Positions 26,706 to 34,633 of a stretch of DNA of 34,633 nt are shown piece by piece (position 1 is the stretch's first letter; each line of letters opens with the position of its first letter). The notes beneath the pieces were generated by a model. That model saw only the letters and a program-made list of their open reading frames with translations. It searched no databases and was not told the DNA's origin. A program made the translations under genes and the position numbers. The DNA comes from an uncultured Pseudomonadota bacterium. GTDB taxonomy: Bacteria; Myxococcota_A; UBA796; GCA-2862545. The DNA is taken from the NCBI GenBank assembly GCA_937891875.1, contig CALATR010000452.1, positions 1 through 34,633 on the forward strand, written 5' to 3'.

Positions 26706-28304
26706 TCAGCGTCGGCGGCGGATCATGCCGAGGATCAGCCCGAGGCCTGCGAGCGCCACACCGGCCGGCGCTCCGGTGCTGGAGCAGCCGGGCGGGTCGG
26801 GGATGGTGGCGCCGGTGCCGGGGAACGGGTCCAGGTCAGGCTCGTCCTGGCAGCGGGTGAGGCTGCCCGACAGCAGGGCCTCGGTGTCCATCGCCTCGCC
26901 CGCGCCCGCGGTGATGAGCACGTATGGCGCGGGATCGACGTAGAGATCGCCGCGGGGCACGGTGTCCTCGGGGATCGCCTGGGCGGTCAGCTGCAGGGTG
27001 TAGTCCCCGGCCGGCAGGTCAGACGCGATGAGGATGCCGTCGAGATCGCGGTAGCCCGTGGTCTCGTCGAGGAAGAGCGGCGCGCGCTCCAGGGTGCGGA
27101 CCACCGACCCGTCGCTGTCGAGCAGGTCCATGCGCACGCGGACGGCGGAGAAGACGCTCCAGGCCATGGGCACGACGACCAGCTCGCCGGAGATTCCGTT
27201 CAGGGCCAGGTTGCGGGTCTGTCCGGGGGCGAGCACGTCGGGCAGGGTGGCAGCGCCGTTGCCGTCGAGCAGGACCCGACCCTCGGCGACGGGCTCGACG
27301 TAGGCGGCGCCGTCGCCGGTACAGCGGGCGACCAGCGTGCCCGCGTCCTGGGCGTCACCGGTGATGGCGTACGTGGAGAGTGTGCCTTCTTCCGAGGTGA
27401 TCGGCGTGCGGGCCAGGGTCCCCGGAGAGCAGGTGGAGCTGACGACCGGGCCGGTCAGGGTGCCCTCGCCGGCGAGCCAGGGCTCGACGACCAGGTGGTA
27501 GCGGCCGTCCTCGAGACCCTCGATGGCGAAGTGACCGTCGGCGTCGGTGAGGGCGGAGGCGTAGGGGGTGCGGCGATCGAGGGAGACGGCGAGCACGTGG
27601 GCGCCGGACAGCACGGTGCCGTCGTCGGCTTCGACCTGTCCGGTCAGCGCGCCGCCTCCGTCGCCGTACAGCGCGCGGGCACCCGCCCGGTCATCGCAGC
27701 CGAGCGTGTGCTGGCCGTTCCAGTTGTAGGTGAACTGAGTGGAGCTCATCACCCCGGTGTGGTCGAGCCCGATCGCGTGGCCCAGCTCGTGGGTGACCAC
27801 GTCCTGGAGCAGGATGAAGCGTCGGGTCACCGCGTAGTCCACGTCCTGTGGGTCGGACAGAAAACCGTAGTCGCGGTCGTTGATCGCCATGTCAATCTCG
27901 ACGATGGATCCATCCTCATCGGTCCAGACATGGGTATAGGCGATGGCGTGGAAGTCTTCACCGAGCTCCGCGATGGGGTCCTTCATCGCCGTGACGTAGA
28001 AGATGGTGGAGAGCCCATCCTGCTTGATCCGCTTGGGATAGGCGGTCTGATCCTCTGGTTTGAACACGTCGTAGGAGAGGTTCCCGCCGGCGGCGGTGCG
28101 CCACTGCTCCAGTGCCGTCCGGGTGGCGTCCAGGGACTCGGACGCGCTGATCCCGGCGCTGTTTCCGGGAATGACGACCAGGCCCAGGTAGGGCGTGTCG
28201 TCGGAGCCCGTGGCGAGGCGGAGCGCCACGCCCGCGTCGTCGCGCATCGGCGCGTGGGCCAGCGAGGCGGACGCGGCCAGGAGTATCGGTAGAATGCGGA
28301 TCAT
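26706..28304 (-). CDS. Secreted matrixin-like zinc metalloprotease with MYXO-CTERM-like tail
   Basis: Signal MIRILPILLAASASLAHA; DVVTHELGHAIGLDHTGVMSS (HExxHxxGxxH); GHFAIEGLEDGRYHLVVEP; C-terminus PDPPGCSSTGAPAGVALAGLGLILGMIRRRR. Confidence 0.85.
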   Translation of the reverse strand: MIRILPILLAASASLAHAPMRDDAGVALRLATGSDDTPYLGLVVIPGNSAGISASESLDATRTALEQWRTAAGGNLSYDVFKPEDQTAYPKRIKQDGLSTIFYVTAMKDPIAELGEDFHAIAYTHVWTDEDGSIVEIDMAINDRDYGFLSDPQDVDYAVTRRFILLQDVVTHELGHAIGLDHTGVMSSTQFTYNWNGQHTLGCDDRAGARALYGDGGGALTGQVEADDGTVLSGAHVLAVSLDRRTPYASALTDADGHFAIEGLEDGRYHLVVEPWLAGEGTLTGPVVSSTCSPGTLARTPITSEEGTLSTYAITGDAQDAGTLVARCTGDGAAYVEPVAEGRVLLDGNGAATLPDVLAPGQTRNLALNGISGELVVVPMAWSVFSAVRVRMDLLDSDGSVVRTLERAPLFLDETTGYRDLDGILIASDLPAGDYTLQLTAQAIPEDTVPRGDLYVDPAPYVLITAGAGEAMDTEALLSGSLTRCQDEPDLDPFPGTGATIPDPPGCSSTGAPAGVALAGLGLILGMIRRRR

Positions 28305-28399
28305 GGGGCCTCCGGCGCGCGACGGGGATGGCCCGCCTCCCCCTGGGGGGAAGCGGGCCGGGCCGCCTGATCGGGGGGCTCAGGCGGCACGAGCAGAGG

Positions 28400-29554
28400 T
28401 CAGTCGCACTCGGGGTAGAGCGCCTCTGCGATCAGCTTGTCGAGCTTGCCGTCGGAGTCGCTGTCCTCGCACAGGTGCTTGCGCACGTCGGCGTCCACCT
28501 TGTGCTTGTTGCCGGGGTCGCAGTAGTACTCCTCGGCGGTGGTGGGCTTGCAGACCGAGGTGGCGACCACGTCGATGTCCACGCCGTCCGCGTCGACCAG
28601 GGTCCCGGTGCTGTCGAAGCACTTCGGGTACTCGATCCAGTTGACGTGCCAGGGGGAGCTCATCGAGAAGTGCGACACCGCATCGTCGGAGGGCACGCCC
28701 CAGTCCTCGAGCTTGTCCTCGATGCGCTTGCCGTCGGTGTCGAGGTCGTAGATGGTGACCTCGAACTCGTGGGTGTCGGTCCACTTGACCCAGATGTCGC
28801 GGCAGTCCTCCCAGACCCGGTGGCCGCCTTCCATGTCGACGATCTTGGGGTAGCCGGAGACGGCGTAGGTGTTGAAGTCCTTGCCATCGCCCTTGGTGGA
28901 GCCGTAGCCCTTGGTCTTCTTCCACACGAACTCGACCGGGTCGTCGTCGACGTCGTAGCCGGTGGCGCAGACGCGGGTGAGCTCGCACTCGTAGTTGAAC
29001 TTCTCGAAGGACTCGATCTCGAGGACGGGCGGGTGGTTGAGCAGGACGAGCGCGTCCATCGCGCCGCCGCCGTCACCGACGCACTGGCTGACGAGCTCGG
29101 TCTCGGCGGTCTTGCCGGCCTCGACGTTCACGCCCTTGGTGGCGCTGGTGGAGCAGTCCTCGGTCACGTAGTCGCTCGAGGAGGTCTCGTAGTCGGACAC
29201 GCTGGCGGGGATCTTCTTGAGCGGCGTGGCGACGATGTCGTAGCAGCCGGGCTCCATGGACGCGAAGAGGTCCGCGCCGAGGTGGCGGCTGTCGGGGTCG
29301 AAGTAGTCCTCCACCAGCTCGATCTTGCCGGGGAAGATGCCGTCGACGAGGTCGACGAAGAAGGTCTGGTCGTCGAGGCCCTGGCCGGTCAACGTACAGC
29401 CGGTCTCGGTGGACTCGGTGATCTCGAAGGCAAAGCCGACCACGTCGGTGTCACCGAAGTAGTCGAGCGACAACATGGCGCCGGTGCCCTGGCCCGCAGA
29501 GCAGGCGACGAAGGAGAGCGGCAGGAGAGCGAGAGCGAGCGTGCGATGCATCAT
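28400..29554 (-). CDS. Putative lipoprotein, function unknown
   Basis: MMHRTLALALLPLSFVACSAG lipobox (SFVAC). Start at one of two adjacent ATGs (29554 or 29551). Confidence 0.7.
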   Translation of the reverse strand: MMHRTLALALLPLSFVACSAGQGTGAMLSLDYFGDTDVVGFAFEITESTETGCTLTGQGLDDQTFFVDLVDGIFPGKIELVEDYFDPDSRHLGADLFASMEPGCYDIVATPLKKIPASVSDYETSSSDYVTEDCSTSATKGVNVEAGKTAETELVSQCVGDGGGAMDALVLLNHPPVLEIESFEKFNYECELTRVCATGYDVDDDPVEFVWKKTKGYGSTKGDGKDFNTYAVSGYPKIVDMEGGHRVWEDCRDIWVKWTDTHEFEVTIYDLDTDGKRIEDKLEDWGVPSDDAVSHFSMSSPWHVNWIEYPKCFDSTGTLVDADGVDIDVVATSVCKPTTAEEYYCDPGNKHKVDADVRKHLCEDSDSDGKLDKLIAEALYPECD

Positions 29555-29570
29555 GTACCTCAGGTCAACA

Positions 29571-29590
29571 GGAAAAGTGTCCACTTTTCC
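29571..29590. promoter_or_regulatory. Operator-like dyad GGAAAAGTG-TC-CACTTTTCC
   Basis: Perfect 9-bp arms with a 2-bp centre, just upstream of the start at 29554. Confidence 0.55.
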
Positions 29591-29943
29591 GCAGATTGTG
29601 GGCGCAGGTGTCCGAACAGGTCGACAACCGACCTGGAGACATCCCGTGAACCGGGCGCAGTTCTAGGGCAACCCTGACGGGCCGGCTCAAGAGATGGCGT
29701 TCAAACTTCCTTTCAGGTGACGCCGAGTTCCCCCCCGGCGACGCTCATGGTTTACGTGGAAACGTCATCTTGCTCAACCCTTGCAGCGCATTCTGAAACG
29801 CTTTGTGGCTCGGTACGTGAATGACGACGTACTCGTCGTGAGAACAACCCTATTGTTTCGGATTTCGTACCATGTCAGTACCCGGTGTTGTCAGCGTGCA
29901 ACCGACTGTCATCGCGAGGCGTAGGGGGTCGGAGAACCGGATC

Positions 29944-29973
29944 GGGGGTCGAGGGGGAGCGGGGAGAGGGGGG
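29944..29973 (+). other. G-quadruplex-type motif
   Basis: GGGGG-TCGA-GGGGG-AGC-GGGG-AGA-GGGGGG: four runs of at least 4 G with loops of 4, 3 and 3. Confidence 0.55.
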
Positions 29974-30005
29974 AGGACGTGGGTCCGGGGAGGGACGTGG
30001 CGCTG

Positions 30006-30401
30006 CTCGGCACAGAGGCTCAGAGGCACCGAGATCTGCGCAGAGGGGGGTGGGGTGGTTTGAACGTCTGTCTTCAACACGGAGGAGCGGAGGTCCGGAG
30101 GTCTGACGGAGGGGAGAGTGGCGGGCCCGTTGGTCAGCCGGATGGCCGGTCGAGAGGGCCTGTGGAGCCTGTTCCTCTCGGGGTCTCGTCCTCTTCTTGA
30201 TCGCCAGAGACGACGCCCTCGCGACCCGCCCCACCTCCGCGAGTCCTCGAGACCCCCAGCGCCGGAACGCCCTCCTGCGGAGCCACGCATCCCCGCTCCG
30301 TCAGAACTCCGGCCCTCAGCTCCTCCGTTGTGAAAGCCGGCCTTCGCCCAACCGACTCCCTCTCTGTGACCCCCTCTGTGCCTCTGCGCCTCTGTGCCGA
30401 G
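30006..30401. repeat. Imperfect inverted-repeat element, arms of about 110 bp
   Basis: Outer arms CTCGGCACAGAGGCTCAGAGGCAC (30006-30029) versus reverse complement of 30378-30401: 23/24 by eye. Inner segment from 30080 versus reverse complement of 30291-30327: 29/32 before a 1-nt indel. Confidence 0.7.
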
Positions 30402-30509
30402 AGCTGCCGGCGCGTCGGGCGTGCAGGCGACGAGGACCGCCACGGGTTGACCGAGGCTCCCGTAGAGGCTAAAACCCGTTGAAATCGGCTTTCATTTTCA
30501 GGAGGCTCC

Positions 30510-31892
30510 ATGCTTCGCGCCGCCCTCTGGGCGCTCTGCCTCGTCGCCTGCACCGGCGACTCCAGCGATGACACCGATCCCGGCACGGTTCCCGACCGCT
30601 ACGCCTTCGAGGGCCGCGACGGCGGCAGCTCGGTCGTGCACACGGGCCAGACCCTGCGCCACGTGCTCATCGACGACCTCGCCGACTATGTCGGGGGCTT
30701 GACCGCCCAGATCGACGGGGGCCGGGTGCCCCAGGCGGGCGAGGTCACGGCAGACTGCGAGTTCTACCTGGCGTTCGACGCCTCGGTCGGCGGCTCGGTC
30801 GAGCACGGCGTCGGGGCGGATCTGCCGATCGTGCAGGCCACCTACGGCGAGATCGGCGACGCGAACCTGTGGGGCAAGCTCGCCGGCAACGACGAGGTGG
30901 GGCAGCACGAAGACTGGTCGACCGCGTTCGTCGGCTTCCAGGCGGGGTCGCCGCAGGGGCTGGTGGAGTCCTGGCTCGCCGAGCTCGACGCGCTCGCGGT
31001 CGCCCGCGGCAATGGTGAGGTCGGGCAGACGCCGGACGGCGCGCCCATTCGGGAGGTCTACGTCACCGCCGACGGCCGCGACCTGAAGCAGCTGCTCGAG
31101 AAGTTCCTCCGGGCCGGGGTCGCGTTCAGCCAGGGCACCGACGACTACCTGGACGACGATCTCGACGGCAAGGGCCTGCTCGCGGATCACACCGCCCTCG
31201 AGGAGGGCGAGCCGTACACGGCACTCGAGCATCAGTGGGACGAGGGCTTCGGCTACTTCGGCGCCTCTGCCGACTTCGGCCAGCGGGCGACCGCGGACAT
31301 CGCCGAGACCCCGTGGCACGACACCGACGGGGACGGCAGCATCGACCTGCTCACCGAGGTGAGCTTCGGGCACAGCGGCAACGCGGCCAAGCGGGACAGC
31401 GGCGCGGTCAGCCCCACGACGTTCTCCGACGACGCGTTCTCGGCGTTCGTGGCGGGTCGTGCCCTGCTGGCCGACACGGACGGCGCCCTCGACGAGGACC
31501 AGCTCGCCACCCTGCGCGGGCACCGGGACGAGGCGGTCGCTGCGTGGGAGAAGGCGCTCGCTGCCACCGCGGTGCACTACGTCAACGAGGTCCTCGTCGA
31601 CCAGGGCCACATCGGCACGCCCGACTACGACTTCCACGACCACGCCAAGCACTGGTCGGAGCTCAAGGGCTTCGCGCTGGCCTTCCAGTTCAACCCGCGC
31701 TCGCCCATGTCCGACGCCGACTTCGCCCAGCTGCACCAGCTGATCGGCACCGCACCGGTGCTGTCGGACGCCAGCGAGGCGGAGCGGACCCAGCGCATGG
31801 ACGACCTGCGCGCGGCCCGGGACATCCTGGGCCAGACCTACGACTTCGAGGCGGCCAACCTGGGAGGCGACGATGGGACCGGCGGCTGGTAG
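30510..31892 (+). CDS. DUF4856-like (imelysin-associated) lipoprotein
   Basis: MLRAALWALCLVACTGD lipobox; GQTLRHVLIDDLADYV, LEHQWDEGFGYFGASADFG, HDHAKHWSELKGFALAFQFNP are DUF4856-like. AGGAGG SD. Confidence 0.75.
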   Translation: MLRAALWALCLVACTGDSSDDTDPGTVPDRYAFEGRDGGSSVVHTGQTLRHVLIDDLADYVGGLTAQIDGGRVPQAGEVTADCEFYLAFDASVGGSVEHGVGADLPIVQATYGEIGDANLWGKLAGNDEVGQHEDWSTAFVGFQAGSPQGLVESWLAELDALAVARGNGEVGQTPDGAPIREVYVTADGRDLKQLLEKFLRAGVAFSQGTDDYLDDDLDGKGLLADHTALEEGEPYTALEHQWDEGFGYFGASADFGQRATADIAETPWHDTDGDGSIDLLTEVSFGHSGNAAKRDSGAVSPTTFSDDAFSAFVAGRALLADTDGALDEDQLATLRGHRDEAVAAWEKALAATAVHYVNEVLVDQGHIGTPDYDFHDHAKHWSELKGFALAFQFNPRSPMSDADFAQLHQLIGTAPVLSDASEAERTQRMDDLRAARDILGQTYDFEAANLGGDDGTGGW

Positions 31893-33063
31893 GCGGGCGG
31901 CGTCCTGGGGACTGCTCGGCGGGCTCGCGGTCCTGGCGGCGGCCCAGCCGCTGGGCTGTGCGACCGAGCCGGCCCCGGAGGACGATCCGCGGGTGGCCGA
32001 GGTGCTCGCCGCGGTCGGCCCCGAGGTGGTGCTGCCGGCACTGGCTGCGGTCCACGAGGACGCGGTCGCGGCAGAGCAGGCGATGATCGCCTGGGAAGCG
32101 GCGATCGGCACCGAGGACGAGGCGGCCGAGAAGGCGCTCGCGGTGGAGGCGTTCCGCGCCGTGGTGCGCAGCTGGCAGGTGGTCGAGGTGATGCAGATCG
32201 GGCCGCTGGCCTCGTCGGCGACGGCCGTGGCGGGCGGCGACGGCCGCGATCGGATCTACTCGTGGCCGCTGACGAACCCGTGCCGGGTGGACCAGGAGAC
32301 CGGGCGGCAGGCGTACGCGGCCGACGGCTGGGCGGACGCCGCCCTGGTCAACGTGCTGGGCCTGGACGCGCTGGAGCACCTGCTGTTCGCGGGGCCGGAC
32401 AACGTCTGTCCCGGGCAGGTCGACATCAACGAGGACGGCCTGTGGGACGCGCTGGGTGAGGAGGGCGTGCGGCAGGCGCGCGCCGAGTACGCCGTGGTGC
32501 TGACCGGCGCCCTGGTCGCGGACCTGGAGGCCCAGCAGGCTGCGTGGGAGGCGTTTGGTCCCAAGCTCGCGGCGGCGGGGGACGGCAGCCCGTACGAGAC
32601 GCAGATCGACGGGTTGAACGCCGTGTTCGACGCCCTGTTCTACCTGGAGACCAGGTCGAAGGACCTCAAGCTGGCGGTGCCCCTGGGCCTGCGCGACTGC
32701 GCCGAGCCCGTCTGCCCGGAGGAGGTCGAGCACGTGCCCTCGGGCGAGAGCCTGGTGGCGCTGGAGGCCAACCTCGACGGCTTCGAGCAGCTCTTCACCG
32801 GCGGCGACGGCCCCGGGCTGGACGACCTGCTGCGCGAGCGGGGCCACACCGACCTCGCCGATCAGGTGCTCGCCGATCTGGACAACGCCCGGTCCGAGCT
32901 CGAGGCCCTCGGCGTGCCCGTGGACGCGGGCGTGGTCGACGATCCCGACCAGGCGCTGGCCGCCCACGACGCCATCAAGCAGATCGCCGATGACCTCAAG
33001 GGCGACATCGCGACCGTGCTGTCGATGCAGATCCCCGCAGAAGCCGCGGGGGATGCGGACTAG
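31873..33063 (+). CDS. Imelysin-like (peptidase M75 / EfeO-like) lipoprotein
   Basis: Lipobox AAAQPLGC; FRAVVRSWQVVEVMQIGP, VNVLGLDALEHLLF, ETRSKDLKLAVPLGL. Overlaps the end of the DUF4856 gene by 20 nt. Confidence 0.75.
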   Translation: MGPAAGRRAASWGLLGGLAVLAAAQPLGCATEPAPEDDPRVAEVLAAVGPEVVLPALAAVHEDAVAAEQAMIAWEAAIGTEDEAAEKALAVEAFRAVVRSWQVVEVMQIGPLASSATAVAGGDGRDRIYSWPLTNPCRVDQETGRQAYAADGWADAALVNVLGLDALEHLLFAGPDNVCPGQVDINEDGLWDALGEEGVRQARAEYAVVLTGALVADLEAQQAAWEAFGPKLAAAGDGSPYETQIDGLNAVFDALFYLETRSKDLKLAVPLGLRDCAEPVCPEEVEHVPSGESLVALEANLDGFEQLFTGGDGPGLDDLLRERGHTDLADQVLADLDNARSELEALGVPVDAGVVDDPDQALAAHDAIKQIADDLKGDIATVLSMQIPAEAAGDAD

Positions 33064-33087
33064 CAGGCGCTCGGCGAGGGCGCGCGC

Positions 33088-34633
33088 CTACAGCTCCGCC
33101 TTGATCCCGATCCAGAACGTCCGCCGTCCGACCGGCCGGGGCCCGAGGGGGCGCAGGGAGGCGACGGCGGTGGAGTTCAGCAGGTTCTGGGCGGTCGTGT
33201 AGACCTGCAGCTGGTCGAGGATGCGGACGCGGGCGCTGGCGTGCACCAGGGCGCGGCCGGCGACGTCGGGCTCGGTGAGGTCGCCGGCGGTGTCGAGCTG
33301 GCCGCTGACGGCCTCGACGGAGCCGTCCAGGCTGGCCCGGTAGTGGTTGATCCCGATGCGCCCGGTGCCCTGCCAGCGCGGCAGATAAGGCAGCTTGTCC
33401 CCCATCTCCACGGAGCCGAACTGGGGGAAGGCGGACTGGAAGGTGGTCAGGAAGGTCGCGTCGGTGAACGTCGCGGTCGCGCCCACGGGCAGGGTGAAGC
33501 CGCGGCCCAGATCGACGTCGTGGCTGGCTGCCGCCTCGACGCCCACGACCCGCACCTGTCCCGCGTTGAACTGGTCGCCCACCTGATCGTCGGTGCAGCC
33601 GGACGAGAACGTGCACTGGCCGGTGAGGTTGCGGTAGTCGCTGATGAAGCCGGTCAGCTCGCCGCGGGCCGAGCCCTGCTGGGCGCGCACGCCGATCTCG
33701 CCGTTCCAGGCGGTCTCGGGCTGGGCGTCCTGGGCACCCTCGGGGGCCACGGGGGAGAAGCCCCGGTAGGCACCGCCGAACACGGCCACGTGCTCGGACG
33801 GCTGGTAGCGCAGGCCCAGGCCGGGCAGGGGGTGCACGCGGATCTCGGGCTTGGTGGCGTCGACGATCCAGGTGCGGATGACCTCGGTGCGGAAGCCGGG
33901 CTCGACGTGGAAGTCGCCGAGCCCCAGGTCCCAGGCGGTGTGGGCGGCGAAGGCCAGGGCGTGGGCGGTGTCGTCGCGGGTCGTGACCCGGTCGGCGTCG
34001 GTCGCGACCAGGGCGCCGTCCTGCATGGCGTAGGTGTCGTAGGTGTGCAGCCGGTGCACGTCGTCGTAGTGCACCCGCAGGCCGACCTCGCCGCGCAGGG
34101 TGGGGCCGTCCCCATCCCGGGCGACGAAGCGGGCGAGTCCGCTGACTCCGCTGGCGACGAAGGACCGGTCGTTGTTGCCGATCAGCAGGTTCTCGTCGGG
34201 GGTGAGGGAGTCGGCCTGGCCGCGCAGGAGCGCCAGCCACGGGGCGTTCGCGCCGGCGTCGGGGCTGGTGAGGACCTCGTAGGCGTCGGTGCCACCGGCG
34301 AACGCGTTGAACTTGCGCCAGTCCCGGTGGAGCTGGTGACGGTAGGCCGTGACCCGCAGCTGCAGCTTGCCCGGGGTCGTGTGCAGGTACGACAGGGTCG
34401 CCTGGTTGCGGGTCCACTGCATGCGCGCCTCTGAGGTCGTGAGGTAGCGGCGCCAGGGGTTGTCGTCGTAGTCGTCGGGGTGCAGGCCCAGGTAGGTCGA
34501 GCGGGAGTCCTCGTGGGCGAGGCCGAGCTTGACCTCGAGCGCGTCGCGGCGGTCGGCGTCGTTGCGCAGGTAGAGGCGCCCCTTGGCCATCAGCTCGGTG
34601 CGGCGGGTGCCGACCGGCCCGCCGTGATCGGCC
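33088..34633 (-). CDS. TonB-dependent receptor, FecA-like beta-barrel, N-terminus beyond window
   Basis: LGLHPDDYDDNPWRRYLTTSEARMQWTRNQATLSYLHT, ...VFGGAYRGFSPVAPEGAQDAQPETAWNGEIGVR, C-terminal barrel strand GRRTFWIGIKAEL. The frame stays open to 34633 (ADHGGPVGTRRTELMAK...). Confidence 0.85.
   Translation of the reverse strand, partial: ADHGGPVGTRRTELMAKGRLYLRNDADRRDALEVKLGLAHEDSRSTYLGLHPDDYDDNPWRRYLTTSEARMQWTRNQATLSYLHTTPGKLQLRVTAYRHQLHRDWRKFNAFAGGTDAYEVLTSPDAGANAPWLALLRGQADSLTPDENLLIGNNDRSFVASGVSGLARFVARDGDGPTLRGEVGLRVHYDDVHRLHTYDTYAMQDGALVATDADRVTTRDDTAHALAFAAHTAWDLGLGDFHVEPGFRTEVIRTWIVDATKPEIRVHPLPGLGLRYQPSEHVAVFGGAYRGFSPVAPEGAQDAQPETAWNGEIGVRAQQGSARGELTGFISDYRNLTGQCTFSSGCTDDQVGDQFNAGQVRVVGVEAAASHDVDLGRGFTLPVGATATFTDATFLTTFQSAFPQFGSVEMGDKLPYLPRWQGTGRIGINHYRASLDGSVEAVSGQLDTAGDLTEPDVAGRALVHASARVRILDQLQVYTTAQNLLNSTAVASLRPLGPRPVGRRTFWIGIKAEL

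Noticed and set aside
29850-30443. 197-aa, 150-aa and small ORFs in 29850-30590
   Set aside because: They translate the inverted-repeat/G-rich element. Low-complexity Arg/Pro/Ser and mirrored between strands, so probably non-coding.
1-34633. tRNA, rRNA, CRISPR, transposase or prophage structural genes
   Set aside because: Looked for characteristic sequences and protein motifs by eye and found none. A computational scan would be needed to exclude small RNAs.

Overview
This GC-rich window of about 34.6 kb looks like Myxococcota or a related deltaproteobacterial-type lineage. Supporting signs are many lipobox and secreted proteins, MopE-like DxDxDG repeats, two MYXO-CTERM-like C-termini, a PEGA-type Ser/Thr kinase and a DUF1592/DUF1552 pair. 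I support 27 coding regions, one of them a 21-aa ORF below the track's apparent size cut-off. I saw no rRNA, tRNA, CRISPR array, transposase or obvious prophage. The main systems are: (i) a divergent module with a small XRE regulator, a 7-2-7 operator-like dyad, a start-proximal hairpin and a multidomain peptidoglycan hydrolase (pesticin/lysozyme-like + SH3 + M15-like); (ii) a two-gene ATGA-overlapping operon of a CSAD/GAD-like PLP decarboxylase and a cysteine dioxygenase, i.e. a candidate bacterial hypotaurine/taurine pathway; (iii) a TPR / substrate-binding lipoprotein / Ser-Thr kinase operon with a TAGTG junction and no ABC permease or ATPase; (iv) a DUF4856 + imelysin-like + TonB-receptor metal uptake locus; (v) a 396-bp imperfect inverted-repeat element made of CAGAGG/CGGAGG words beside a G-quadruplex motif; (vi) several 5' leaders that can fold the Shine-Dalgarno or start codon into hairpins. 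Everything comes from reading the sequence by eye. Family calls rest on remembered motifs, not on a search.
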